Origin: Pseudomonadota bacterium
Lineage (GTDB): Bacteria > Desulfobacterota > Desulfobacteria > Desulfobacterales > Desulfolunaceae
Reading direction: 5' to 3'
Length of the DNA stretch: 64,000 nucleotides
NCBI GenBank assembly: GCA_018818835.1
Contig: JAHIRD010000082.1
Span: 1-64,000, forward strand
Shown here: piece by piece, positions 53,109 to 63,004 of the stretch
How the letters are laid out: each line of letters begins with the position of its first letter
How positions within the stretch are numbered: position 1 is the first letter of the stretch
Made by a program: the position numbers and the translations under genes
Notes under the pieces: model-generated
Database searches by the model: none
Told to the model about the DNA's origin: nothing
Seen by the model: only the letters and a program-made list of their open reading frames with translations

Positions 53109-54262
53109 GAGTACGCCTTTTAATAATTTAAACATTAGGGGGCAACCATGATGAATTCTGACCCCAAAATTCTTCACGATGGCCTCGCATTGATTTAATA
53201 AATATGTGTATCAGGGACCAAAGCAAAATATATACCAGGAATTTATTATTCAATTGATTGTTTTAGCATCAGTCATTTGAGTCTTGCAATATACTATAAT
53301 GTATATATTATTTGTTTTTATAATCAAGCTGATAATTAGATTTATATCACTATGTATTCATTAAACACTGTACCGTTATGGAGTCAAATACATGAATATA
53401 AGAAATAAATTTCTTAACTATTGTATAAAACAAATAGAGGTTGCGTTAAAGCTTAAAACCATTTGCGTTCATATATGATGTACGTTATATTATTTGAAAA
53501 ATAAGGCATTAGAATATATGTGATATCCACTCTTCAAAAAAACCATTGATGATAGAAAAATCATAACCTGAAACAGCGAGTGCCATCTTTGATATTTGAA
53601 GCTATTTGACCATTTAGCCTCGTTAATTACAGCATAATTTATCGTATGAAAAAAAATATGCACTTTCGGGGCAAATCATACCCGTTTCCCAGACTGGAGT
53701 CTGTGAACAGCGTTTTTTTTATTCACCGCCAGCTCCCGGTGGTCGATAGAGTACACGAAGATCACGAAGCAATTGCCTCCGTGAGAGATGTGTTTTTTGG
53801 TGAGGAGTTGCACCTCCACCTCGTTCCCAGGCTCTTGCCTGGGAATGCATACATGGAGGCTTTTGCCTCCAAAGGCATGGCTGGAGCCATGCGCGACATA
53901 CACTCCCAGGCAGGAGCCTGGGAGCGAGAAGAAAAAGCCTCGTCTCTCACAGAGGCACAGAGATCACGGAGATAAGGCTAAAAGCTTGGTAATGATAATT
54001 TTTTCTTTGTGGTCTTTGTGCCTCTGTGAGAAAAATTTCTGTGCATCCCCCAAGGGGGATGCACACAGTTTAAGGCCTACCCATAAATCAGGAGCCTGGG
54101 AGCGAGAAGAGTGCGGCAGGAGCCGAATAAATACTCCTGTGAATATATACAATATAACATATCTATTTTTACTATCCACTGTGTAAAAAAATAACTATTA
54201 GATAAAATTTTATCATAAGCAAAAATTACTTTTAACAAAGATAAATCAATGGAGATCGTGAT
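53109..54262. other. Long intergenic region, AT-rich then repeat-rich
   Basis: 53109-53640 is very AT-rich and presumably regulatory for the divergent protease and kinase-like genes. 53640-54110 is a mosaic of dispersed repeats: the GTTCCCAGGCTCTTGCCTGG palindrome twice (53822-53847 and an inverted copy at 53909-53933), opposed copies of TCTCACAGAGGCACAGAGAT (53946-53965 and 54009-54032), and a CAGGAGCCTGGGAGCGAGAA piece (about 54089-54108). Long frames across it are repeat artefacts. AT-rich leader sequence follows to the ATG at 54263. Confidence 0.65.
53820..54032. repeat. Composite of two dispersed palindromic repeat families
   Basis: Inverted copies of the CTCGTTCCCAGGCT family (53820-53847 and 53909-53933) enclose a self-complementary GGAGGCTTTTGCCTCC stretch. 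They are followed by inverted copies of the CTCACAGAGGCACAGAGATC family (53945-53974, 54000-54032). Related single copies occur at about 3943, 7866, 9323, 12352, 59518, 59602, 60687 and 63233. Confidence 0.75.
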
Positions 54263-57200
54263 ATGTTCACAGGCCAGCGTTTTTCAGGATATGACATCAT
54301 TGAAACCATTGAAGAAACGAAAGGTGCGATCTTTTACCGGGGGCAAAGGAGCATCACGAATGAAACTGTGCTTATCCAGGAACTGAAGACACGTGCACCT
54401 TCGCCATCTGAGATGGCCGTATTCATGCAAGAATACAAAACACTTAGCACTGATCATTTCCATGGCGTTGTCCCTTATGTGGATCTGATTGAAACACGGA
54501 ACAGCCTGGCGATCATCCAGGAAGATTTTAATGGCACCCCTCTTGGCAACGTGGTTTCGAATAAGCAATCACATTTGATATTTTTTCTGGACATTGCTGT
54601 GGACATTCTTGAAACCCTTGGTCAGCTTCATCCCAAAAACATCATTCATAAAAATATCACACCCCAAAGTATTCTTATTCACCCAAAGACAGGGACCGTC
54701 AAACTGACCCACTTCGGTTTTATTCCCACCCTGACCCATGAGAATGATACACTCCATGATCCGTTTGTCATCCGCAATACCCTGACCTACTTTTCACCGG
54801 AACAGACCGGACACATGAACAGACCCATTGACTACCGGACGGATATTTACTCCCTGGGAATTGTCCTCTATGAACTGCTTACGGGTTCACCTCCCTTTGT
54901 CATGGATAACCCCATGGAAATGATCCACGCACACATGGCCCGTTTGCCTGTACCCCCCGATCAGGTCCGGCCGAATGTGCCCCATATCATTTCCGAAATC
55001 ATCCTCAAACTGTTGTCCAAAAATCCCGAAGACCGATATCAAAGCTGCCATGGAGTCGCAGCCGACCTTATGGAATGCCGAGAACAGCTGAAGAACAGGC
55101 AGGCCATAGAATCTTTTCCCCTGTGTACCCATGACATCTCTTTGCAGTTCAACATCCCCCAGATCCTGGTTGGTCGTGATAAAGAAGTGGCTTTGCTCAT
55201 GGCCGCATTTGATCGAATCAACACAGGTGAAAAGGAGCTGGTTCTGGTGGGAGGCCTTCCCGGTATAGGTAAATCAGCTTTAATCAACGAAATCCGCAAA
55301 CCTGTGGTTGCGAACAAGGGGTATTTCAGTTCCGGGAAATTTGATCAATTCACCCGGGATATCCCTTACAGTGCTCTCATTCAGTCTTTCAAGGGGATTA
55401 TCCACCAAATTCTTGCCGAGGGTGATAAAAAAATAGCCCAGTGGCAAAAAAGAATACGTGCTGCCCTTGGCCCCAACGGGAAAGTCATGACCGACGTGAT
55501 TCCGGCTCTTGAACTTTTAATCGGCCCCCAACCGGAAATCCCGACCCTGGATCCCGAAGAATCTAAAAACCGTTTCAATTATGTTTTTCAGAATTTAATA
55601 AACAGTCTTGCCTGTCAGGAACATTCCCTTGTGATTTTTCTGGATGACATGCAATGGGCCGATGCCGCAAGTACAGAACTCATCCGGACAGTGATCACCC
55701 ATCACAGTACCCGACATTTCCTGCTGATCTGTGCTTACAGGAGTAACGAAATCGGACCGGCCCATCCGTTTATGATGACCATTGACGACATTAAAAAAAC
55801 CAAGATCCCGGTTCATGATCTAAGCCTGGGCCCAATCTCCCTGACCCATACCAACCGTTTGGTTTCCATTGCGCTGCGGTGCAACATAGACAACACACCA
55901 CCCTTATCAGAGATGATTCATCAGAAAACAGGTGGAAATCCTTTTTTTGTTATTCAGTTCTGCAAATCCCTCTACGATCTGGGTTATCTGGAATCAGACC
56001 CGGCCATAGGCGTGACATGGGATTTGGACCGCATCAACCGGATGCAGGTCACAGAGAATGTGGTCGACCTTATGGCCGATAAAATTTCAGCTCTTGAAGA
56101 AAACACCCGAAACATTCTTATGACATGTGCAGCCATGGGAAACCAGTTTAATCTTGAGACACTTGCCATGGTTTCCGGTCAATCACTGGAACAAACCCTT
56201 GACGACCTGACCGGTGCCCTGAGGGAAAATCTAATCGGCATGCATAAGGATATCTTTCGATTCCAGCATGATCGGATCCAGGAAGCGGCGTATTCATTGA
56301 TACCTGAAGATAAGCGAGCCGGTATCCATCTGGTCATCGGTAAAAACATGCTTGAAAAAACGGCGACAGAAGATTTTACCGACTCTGTTTTCCAGATCGC
56401 AGATCATCTGAACCAGGGACAATCACTGATCCAACATCCTGAAGAAAAGATTCAACTTGCCGAATTAAACCTCACGGCCGGTGAAAAAGCCAGAAATTCA
56501 ACTGCCTACAAATCCGCCATAGCCTACCTTTCCCATTCTGTTTCTCTCTTGCCTGCCAACCACTGGGAAACCCATTATGACATGAGCCGCACCATCCATA
56601 TGAAACAACTGGAATGTCAGTCACTCAGCCTGGACCTGGCCTCTGCCCTTGCGACCTTTCAAACAATTGTTCAGCACACCCGCGGAAATACAGATATTGC
56701 CAATGCATACAACCTGATGACCTATCTGTATACCATCCAGGGGGATTATGAAAAAGCACTTCGTCTTGGAATAGAAGGCATGTCCATCGTGGGGGTCCGT
56801 ATCCCCAAGTCACCCGGTAATCTCAAAGTTTTGTGGCAACTGATCAGAATGCGCTGGTTTTTTGGAAATACCCGGATAGAGGACATACCGGATATTCCCT
56901 TTGTTACTGACCCTGAAATCATTGCCTATACCAATCTTGCAGTAAGCACGACAACCGTGGCATATTACGTGGATGCAAATCTTTTCACCTATATCGTGGT
57001 TAACGGCGCCAGCATCATTCCCAGATACGGAAACTGCGAAATCACTCCCTTTGCCCTTAACGCCATCGGCTCCATTCTCGGTTCCATTGGTTTATATAAA
57101 CAGGGATTTCGCTTTGGTGAAACGTCTTTAAAAATGATGGACAAATTCACCCATTACCCTCAACGGGGACGTGTTTTGTATCTGTTTTCCCTGTTCATAC

Positions 57201-59482
57201 TCCATACCCGCAAACATGGGAAATACTGCATTGAAAATTTCAGGAAATCGTTTACTCTCTGCCTTGAAGCCGGTGATCTGATCTTCAGTCTTCACAGCAT
57301 CAGCATGAGAGCAACCTATCGCATCATGCTTGGAGACAACCTTGAAGATATCCTGTCCGAATATGTTCACTATGAAAATTTCCAAAAAGAGGGAAAAGAT
57401 CCTTTTACAATGCATATGTACAAGGATAACATTCAGTTATGCCGATGCCTTCAAGGATTGACACCCACACAGGGACGGATGGATGAACAGGCGTTTGATG
57501 AAGAAAATGCCCTTGAATACTATCGAACGGAAGACAACCTGATCGGAGTATTCTTTTTCCGTCTGCACCAGTTAAAACTACGCTATCTTTTTGGGGAATT
57601 TGATGAATGTCTGGAGTATTTCGAAGAACTTCAGCATCTTCTGAAATGTAAGATCGCAATTGGCGCCATGCATATACCTGAATTTGTACTTTATCACTCC
57701 TTGGTCATTGCGGCGGTATACCCTAAGGCATCGTGGCCGGATAAACTAAAATTTTACACCAGGCTTCGAGTCAATCTGGCCAGAATGAAAAAATGGGCCC
57801 ATCATTGCCCGGATAATTATCATCACAAATACCTCCTGATTCTGGCTGAAATGTATCGTTTGAAAGGTAAGCGAGCAAAAGCTGTCAAGCATTACCGCCT
57901 TGCCGTACAATCTGCATTTAAATACGGATACACGCAGAATAAGGCCATAGCCAACGAGAGGCTGTCAACCTATCACCTTGAATCAGGGGAAAACGATCTG
58001 GCCACCCACTATCTCAGAGAAGCATGCCAGGACTTTGAAAAGGCTGGCTATACAGCCAAAGTGAACCAGTTACGTGAATCCTATCCCCTTATCATGAAAA
58101 ACATTCATCCCAAAAACGATCTAAACGGGAAAACCACCCACGACCTCATCGATCTGGAAACCATCATGCAGATCTCCCAGGCCATTTCCGGTGAAATTGT
58201 TCTGGACAAGCTCCTGAGATTAATCATGGATATTACCATGAAGCGAGCCGGTGCCGGACGGGGTTTTCTCTTATTGGAAAATGAGGGGCACTTGTATGTG
58301 GAGGCTGAAAGTGACATTACGCAAAAAGAGGTCTTTGGGCTTAAATCAATTCCCATTGAAAATCATGAGGGATTTGCCAGGAGCGTTGTCCATTATGTTG
58401 CCCGTACACAGAAACCTCTTCTTTTGAGCAACGCGGCAGCCACAGGTGATTTCACCCTTGATCCCTACATCCTGGACCATCAACCCCGATCCATTCTTTG
58501 TTTGCCGATTCTAAACCAGGGCCGTCTTTCTGCAATCATCTATTTTGAGAACACACTTACGGCAAACGCATTTAAACCGGATCACGTAGAGCTTCTGGGC
58601 CTTTTATCTGCCCAGGCAGCTGTGGCCATTGACAATGCCCGTCTTTATGAGAACCTTGAGGAAAAGGTCAGCCAAAGGACGAATGAGCTCAACATGACCC
58701 TTCAAACCGTTGAAAACGCAAACCGCCAGATCATGGGAAGCATTAGGTATTCCGCCATGATCCAGCAGTCACTTCTTCCTGATCCTGAAATGATCCACAC
58801 CCATCTTCCGGGAAGTTTTTTTATCTGGATACCCAGAGACATTGTGGGAGGAGATATCTATCACTTCGAGGCCCAGGAAGACCGCTTCATTATAGCCGTT
58901 ATCGACGGCACCGGACACGGCGTACCCGGTGCATTCATGACCATGATTGCCAGCTCAGGGTTGCGGCGAATCATCAAAGAGGAAAATGAATTCAATCCGG
59001 CGCTCATTTTAAAAAAACTCAATGTGTTTGTAAAAACGACCCTGCAGCAGGACAAGGATAATGCCCATTCCGATGATGGCCTGGATGCGGCCATATGCTG
59101 TTACTCGGCCCGAACCGATACCCTGGATTTTGCAGGAGCCCGACTCCCTCTATACCTGGTAAAGGATAATTTGATCCAAAAAATCAAAGGGGATCGAAAA
59201 AGCCTTGGATACATTTCGTCAAACCTTGACCATGACTATACACGCCACACAATTCATCAGGTCAAAGGCTCCCATATTTATATGCCCACAGACGGATACT
59301 CAGACCAACTTTGTGCTCCCCCCACCGAACGTTTCGGCAACGGACGTTTCACAAAACTGATTCTCGATCATCATCAAAAACCCTTTGAAGAACAAAAAGA
59401 AATCCTAATGAACGCCCTTGACCTTCACAGAGGAGGTCAGTCCCAGACCGATGACATCACCATCGTGGGGTTCACCGTATAA
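54263..59482 (+). CDS. Multidomain regulator: pseudokinase-AAA ATPase-helical repeats-GAF-SpoIIE phosphatase
   Basis: A 1739-residue cytoplasmic protein. Residues about 8-265 have the protein-kinase fold, but the Lys of VAIK is Gln (VLIQEL), HRD is HKN (HKNITPQS, about 130) and DFG is HFG (about 151), so it should be a pseudokinase. A predicted STAND/AAA NTPase follows with Walker A GLPGIGKSAL (about 330-340) and Walker B VIFLDDMQWAD (about 455-465). A long helical TPR-like region spans 700-1290. A GAF domain (about 1310-1465) leads through a coiled coil to a SpoIIE/PP2C phosphatase domain (about 1490-1739) with 'IVGGDIYHFE', 'VIDGTGHGVPGAFM', 'DDGLDAAICCYS' and the metal-binding 'QTDDITIVGFTV'. 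It probably senses a ligand through GAF or kinase fold and dephosphorylates a partner such as an anti-sigma antagonist, which is not encoded here. Confidence 0.9.
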   Translation: MFTGQRFSGYDIIETIEETKGAIFYRGQRSITNETVLIQELKTRAPSPSEMAVFMQEYKTLSTDHFHGVVPYVDLIETRNSLAIIQEDFNGTPLGNVVSNKQSHLIFFLDIAVDILETLGQLHPKNIIHKNITPQSILIHPKTGTVKLTHFGFIPTLTHENDTLHDPFVIRNTLTYFSPEQTGHMNRPIDYRTDIYSLGIVLYELLTGSPPFVMDNPMEMIHAHMARLPVPPDQVRPNVPHIISEIILKLLSKNPEDRYQSCHGVAADLMECREQLKNRQAIESFPLCTHDISLQFNIPQILVGRDKEVALLMAAFDRINTGEKELVLVGGLPGIGKSALINEIRKPVVANKGYFSSGKFDQFTRDIPYSALIQSFKGIIHQILAEGDKKIAQWQKRIRAALGPNGKVMTDVIPALELLIGPQPEIPTLDPEESKNRFNYVFQNLINSLACQEHSLVIFLDDMQWADAASTELIRTVITHHSTRHFLLICAYRSNEIGPAHPFMMTIDDIKKTKIPVHDLSLGPISLTHTNRLVSIALRCNIDNTPPLSEMIHQKTGGNPFFVIQFCKSLYDLGYLESDPAIGVTWDLDRINRMQVTENVVDLMADKISALEENTRNILMTCAAMGNQFNLETLAMVSGQSLEQTLDDLTGALRENLIGMHKDIFRFQHDRIQEAAYSLIPEDKRAGIHLVIGKNMLEKTATEDFTDSVFQIADHLNQGQSLIQHPEEKIQLAELNLTAGEKARNSTAYKSAIAYLSHSVSLLPANHWETHYDMSRTIHMKQLECQSLSLDLASALATFQTIVQHTRGNTDIANAYNLMTYLYTIQGDYEKALRLGIEGMSIVGVRIPKSPGNLKVLWQLIRMRWFFGNTRIEDIPDIPFVTDPEIIAYTNLAVSTTTVAYYVDANLFTYIVVNGASIIPRYGNCEITPFALNAIGSILGSIGLYKQGFRFGETSLKMMDKFTHYPQRGRVLYLFSLFILHTRKHGKYCIENFRKSFTLCLEAGDLIFSLHSISMRATYRIMLGDNLEDILSEYVHYENFQKEGKDPFTMHMYKDNIQLCRCLQGLTPTQGRMDEQAFDEENALEYYRTEDNLIGVFFFRLHQLKLRYLFGEFDECLEYFEELQHLLKCKIAIGAMHIPEFVLYHSLVIAAVYPKASWPDKLKFYTRLRVNLARMKKWAHHCPDNYHHKYLLILAEMYRLKGKRAKAVKHYRLAVQSAFKYGYTQNKAIANERLSTYHLESGENDLATHYLREACQDFEKAGYTAKVNQLRESYPLIMKNIHPKNDLNGKTTHDLIDLETIMQISQAISGEIVLDKLLRLIMDITMKRAGAGRGFLLLENEGHLYVEAESDITQKEVFGLKSIPIENHEGFARSVVHYVARTQKPLLLSNAAATGDFTLDPYILDHQPRSILCLPILNQGRLSAIIYFENTLTANAFKPDHVELLGLLSAQAAVAIDNARLYENLEEKVSQRTNELNMTLQTVENANRQIMGSIRYSAMIQQSLLPDPEMIHTHLPGSFFIWIPRDIVGGDIYHFEAQEDRFIIAVIDGTGHGVPGAFMTMIASSGLRRIIKEENEFNPALILKKLNVFVKTTLQQDKDNAHSDDGLDAAICCYSARTDTLDFAGARLPLYLVKDNLIQKIKGDRKSLGYISSNLDHDYTRHTIHQVKGSHIYMPTDGYSDQLCAPPTERFGNGRFTKLILDHHQKPFEEQKEILMNALDLHRGGQSQTDDITIVGFTV

Positions 59483-59929
59483 GCGGGACAAGCAAACAGG
59501 TATTATTTTTGTTTTTCTCGCTCCCAGGCTCCTGCCTGGTGTATACCTCATGGCTTAAGCCATGCCTCTAAAGGCGGTAACTCCGAACCAAAAAACATAT
59601 CTCTCACAGAGGCACAAAGATCACAGAGGGATATCTAACAGCACCCAATCCCCCAACCCATTTGTGTGTCGGGGCGAAGCCTTGGCAAAGACCGGCACAG
59701 CTTTTAAACTCGTCCCCGCGAAGGCGGGGAGCTGGCCCTCAAATAGCCGCGCTTCATTGTAAAACTGTTTTTGTTTGGTCAGTTTTAATCCCTTCAAACA
59801 AGGGCACGGCGCGCCGTGTCCCTACAGTGTACGAACGGTATAGCTCAATCAATTGACTCCGGTCACCTTATAGTTTCTAATCCATCACCGGTATATAAAT
59901 AACGTCATTATAAATTTCCAAACGCAAAT
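59483..59929. other. Repeat-rich intergenic region
   Basis: Holds a CTCGCTCCCAGGCTCCTGCC repeat piece (about 59518-59537), a TCTCACAGAGGCACAAAGAT copy (59602-59627), a ~100-bp repeat copy (59753-59857), and the 3' end of the duplicated toxin segment (from about 59869). No gene is supported. Confidence 0.6.
59753..59857. repeat. ~100-bp dispersed repeat, copy 2
   Basis: Second copy of the element at 49163-49264, with the palindrome GGCACGGCGCGCCGTGTCC. As with copy 1 it lies near the 3' end of a large gene, here the 1739-residue regulator. Confidence 0.75.
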
Positions 59930-60679
59930 TTATAGTTCTCCATGCTCATATTTTTCCCCCAGGCTGTTCCACAAATCCAGAAACCCGAGACGGTAAAGGA
60001 AATAGGAGCTAAGGGATTTTAAATTTGTTTCTTTGCGTTCAAAGTTCAGCGTTTCCACGGCACCGTGTTTATTCGGACTGTTTCTGTTCAGATTCTTGGT
60101 CAGGCCGTTGCCCACATAATCCTGATTGTTGCCAATAGTATCGTGCATTTCCATTCTGGTTGCGAGCAGCTTTTGTTCAGTCTTGTTCAGGTCAGTCGTT
60201 GTCAAATATTTTTTAAAACTCTTGGTATCCTTAGACCATTGATCAGGTAAATATTTGCTTTCAACCGCAGCCGCGTGGTGTTCAGCGTATTTTGCCTGAA
60301 ACTCCGGTGTCATGGCAGTATCAGTAAATGTTTTTGGAAAATCAAGGGGCAACTCGGTATTTGCAAACTCGCTGACCTTTTCAAAGGTGGCAGGTACGCT
60401 TTTGACACCGCTCAGGGGCATGGATTTTTCCGTATCCACCACTACCAGGACATACTCTTTCTTGGAGTTATAGTCCAGTCCCAGTTTTTCGCTGATCAAT
60501 CGGGGATCGGTATCGCCGTCTTCGATCTGGTCAAAGCTGGTTGACCAGTATTTGGAGCCTTTACCGGTTGTTCCTTCCATCAATGGCCCCATGGTACCGC
60601 TTAAGGGGACTGCCTGGGAGTCTTTGTGCTGTAGATGTGTTTTTTCCATGAACCGGGCCTGAAACCGTTCATCACCCAC
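59930..60679 (-). pseudogene. Orphan toxin-domain copy fused to an immunity-protein tail
   Basis: A 249-residue frame whose first ~218 residues (MGDERFQARFMEKTHLQHKD... to ...FERKETNLKSL) are about 95% identical to the C-terminal toxin part of the Hcp fusion at 61589. The last ~28 residues (SYFLYRLGFLDLWNSLGEKY...) instead match the C-terminus of the putative immunity protein at 61068. The Hcp domain and most of the immunity gene are missing, so a deletion has joined toxin and immunity tails in frame. The 5' side is cut by a TCCCAGGCTATGCCTGGGA palindrome. It probably lacks secretion and may be inactive, but could act as a recombination donor. Confidence 0.75.
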
Positions 60680-61067
60680 ATTGCTGTCCCAGGCTATGCC
60701 TGGGATTTTTTATACTCACCATGAAGGTCATGAAGGACATGAAGTTTAGGGTGGAGATGTTTTCTTTTCCTCATGAACTTTATGCTCTTCATGGTAAACT
60801 TTTTTTTCTTTTTTTAAACCACCCGTTCGCGTAGCTCACTGAAGGACACGAAGAGCGCAAAGAAAACAAATAATTTTAGTTAGTTATTTGATTATTTCTT
60901 TAACTTCCAGCAAAAAAAACTAAATTTTAAGAGATAATAGCACGGAGAAGGGCAAAAGGATTTCCCTGCCGAGGGGCCGCACTTTTGAAAAGTTTGCTCC
61001 GTCGTTATAATTTCTAATCCATCACCGGCATATAAATAACGTCATTTAAAAATTTCCAAATGCCGAT
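60680..61067. other. Spacer between duplicated toxin units
   Basis: Contains GTCCCAGGCTATGCCTGGGA (about 60686-60705), opposed ATGAAGGTCATGAAGGACATGAAG and CATGAACTTTATGCTCTTCATG stretches (about 60720-60795), and a CACCCGTTCGCGTAGCTCAC repeat piece (about 60822-60841). The 3' end of the duplicated immunity segment (from about 61004) repeats at 59866. No gene is supported. Confidence 0.6.
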
Positions 61068-61592
61068 TTATAGTTCTCCGCGCTCATATTTTTCACCCAG
61101 GCTGTTCCACAGGTCCAGGAATCCCAGGCGGTAAAGGAAATGATAGCTAAGAGAAAGTCTTGTGGGCATGTATGACATGTCGAATGCTAATGGGCTTTGG
61201 CGAGATCGGTTTACAATGCAATACCCATCAGTTGTGCTTTGCACACATAACATTTCGCCATCCACATCATCATCGGCACTGGTCATGGCTCCGGCATGCA
61301 ATCCGCCTTCAGCTGGGGGCCTGCGAAAATCTTCCAGAGCCTTGGGGAACCAGCTCAAGGCTTTTAGTGGGAAATCGAATTGGTAGCACGAATATTTGAC
61401 GTCGGCTTTGCGGTGTCGCATGTACGTTGCTAATACAGACAAATGGTCGTCACGTTTCACAAGCACATACAATTCTTCAGCTTCGGTGGTATCCAGACAC
61501 CTGCCCAGCTCTTGGGCATCGGGCGGAAGCTGCTCATGATTAATGATCAAGGGCAAGGCATCCTGTACCGGGTATAATTGTATATAGGTCAT
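61068..61592 (-). CDS. Putative immunity protein of the Hcp-toxin pair
   Basis: A 174-residue soluble, acidic protein without signal peptide. Its start overlaps the stop of the Hcp-toxin gene by four bases (ATGA), the usual arrangement of a toxin with its cognate immunity gene. The early region (PDAQELGRCLDTTEAEELYVLVKRDDHLSVLATYMRHR) and 'FDFPLKALSWFPKALEDFR' resemble small immunity-type folds of the DUF1795 or SMI1 kind only loosely, so I name no family. The C-terminal ~28 residues recur in the rearranged copy at 59930. The function is inferred from position. Confidence 0.6.
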   Translation of the reverse strand: MTYIQLYPVQDALPLIINHEQLPPDAQELGRCLDTTEAEELYVLVKRDDHLSVLATYMRHRKADVKYSCYQFDFPLKALSWFPKALEDFRRPPAEGGLHAGAMTSADDDVDGEMLCVQSTTDGYCIVNRSRQSPLAFDMSYMPTRLSLSYHFLYRLGFLDLWNSLGEKYERGEL

Positions 61593-63004
61593 ATGGGTTT
61601 GAGTCCTTCAATGATTAAAATGGCTCCATTGTCGTTTAGGGATTTTAAATTTGTTTCCTTACGTTCAAAGTTCAGCGTTTCCACGGCACCGTGTTTATTC
61701 GGACTTTTTCTGTTCAGATCTTTGGTCAGGCCGTTTCCCAAATAATCCTGATTGTTGCCAATAGTATCGTGCATTTCCATTCTGGTCACAAGAAGCTTTT
61801 GTTCATCTTTAGTCAGATCTGTCGTTATTAAATAATCCCTGAAACCCTTAGTGTCCTTAGACCACTGATCGGGTAAATCACCACTTTCAACCGCAGCCGC
61901 GTGGTGTTCAGCGTATTTTGCCTGAAACTCAGGTGTCATGGCAGTATCGGTAAATGTTTTTGGAAAATCAAGGGGCAACTCGGTATTTGCAAACTCGCTG
62001 ACCTTTTCAAAGGTGGCGGGTACGCTTTTGACACCGGTCAGGGGCATGGATTTTTCCGTATCCACCACAACAAGCACATACTCTTTCTTGGGGTTATAGT
62101 CCAGTCCCAGTTTTTCGCTGAGCAATCGGGGATCGGTATCGCCGTCTTCGATCTGGTCAAAGCTGGTTGACCAGTACTTGGAGCCTTTACCGGTGGACCC
62201 TTCCATCAATGGCCCCATGGTGCCGCTTAAGGGGACTGCCGGGGTGTCTTTGTGTTGCAGATGTGTTTTTTCCATGAACCGGGCCTGGAACCGTTCATCA
62301 CCCACATTGCCGTGTTTTGCCATGTGAGAAAGCTCATCATCGGAATACTTGGGCTGATAACCCTGGGTTTTGATGTCTTTGCGTACGTTGTCGAGGCGCT
62401 TTTTCGCATCTGTCAGGGATAGTGGCGCCACGCCTTTGCAATTGGTAAATCGGTCTTTGGGCGCGGATGAAGCTTTTTGACCCGGCGCAAGTCGATCAGC
62501 CCTTTTTGGGGGTGATTGGGATTTTTTAAGGGGAGCAGGGCCGGTTTTCATCAGGTATGATCCCAGGGCTTCCGACGAATCCCAGGTATCCGAGGTTTCA
62601 AAGGGCGGGTCTTCCCATCGCCAGGTTATTTTCTGATATGAGAAAGACACGTCTTCCACACCCATGTCAAAGACAATGGATGTGATCCGTGCGTTTTCAA
62701 GTGTGATTGTATAAAAATGCTCCTCATGGCCCTGGGGATTATAACGGTATGATTTGACCAATACCTCGGATAAAACTTCAGATGATGCAAGGGCTTGATT
62801 GAGAAGGGGCGTTGACATATCTATTAATTTGGTGATTATCAAGGGGGTGTGTACACGCTTGCCGCCCTTTTCACCCGAGGGTATAATGATTTCATGAACA
62901 AAATAGTTTGCTAAAATTGTACCTTCCCGGCCTTTCATTTTACAGGACCCTTTGATGCGCCCCTGTTTCCCTCCTATGATTTCAACATGATGTGGTAAGT
63001 CCAT
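61589..63004 (-). CDS. Evolved Hcp: type VI secretion tube protein with C-terminal toxin domain
   Basis: A 471-residue protein. The first ~155 residues fit Hcp/TssD: 'VEIIGGKQGRIKGSCKMKGREGTILANYFVHEI', 'HTPLIITKLIDMSTPLLNQALASSEVL', 'YTITLENARITSIVFDMGVEDVSFSYQKITWRWEDP'. A Lys/Pro-rich linker (about 170-205) leads to a ~235-residue C-terminal domain with a 'YSDDELSHMAKHGN' helix, 'KGSKYWSTSFDQIEDGDTDPR', 'EYVLVVVDTEKSM' and 'HDTIGNNQDYLGNGLTKDL'. The STS after a strand and an upstream Arg recall ADP-ribosyltransferase-like folds, but this is a guess. Hcp rings stack in the T6SS tube, so the toxin would be injected into neighbouring cells. No other T6SS gene is in the window. Start supported by GCAGGAG. 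Confidence 0.83.
   Translation of the reverse strand: MDLPHHVEIIGGKQGRIKGSCKMKGREGTILANYFVHEIIIPSGEKGGKRVHTPLIITKLIDMSTPLLNQALASSEVLSEVLVKSYRYNPQGHEEHFYTITLENARITSIVFDMGVEDVSFSYQKITWRWEDPPFETSDTWDSSEALGSYLMKTGPAPLKKSQSPPKRADRLAPGQKASSAPKDRFTNCKGVAPLSLTDAKKRLDNVRKDIKTQGYQPKYSDDELSHMAKHGNVGDERFQARFMEKTHLQHKDTPAVPLSGTMGPLMEGSTGKGSKYWSTSFDQIEDGDTDPRLLSEKLGLDYNPKKEYVLVVVDTEKSMPLTGVKSVPATFEKVSEFANTELPLDFPKTFTDTAMTPEFQAKYAEHHAAAVESGDLPDQWSKDTKGFRDYLITTDLTKDEQKLLVTRMEMHDTIGNNQDYLGNGLTKDLNRKSPNKHGAVETLNFERKETNLKSLNDNGAILIIEGLKPI

Noticed and set aside
53646-54186. Overlapping frames of 60-130 codons on both strands
   Set aside because: They consist of translated dispersed palindromes (Pro/Gly/Trp/Arg-rich peptides) and lack ribosome binding sites.
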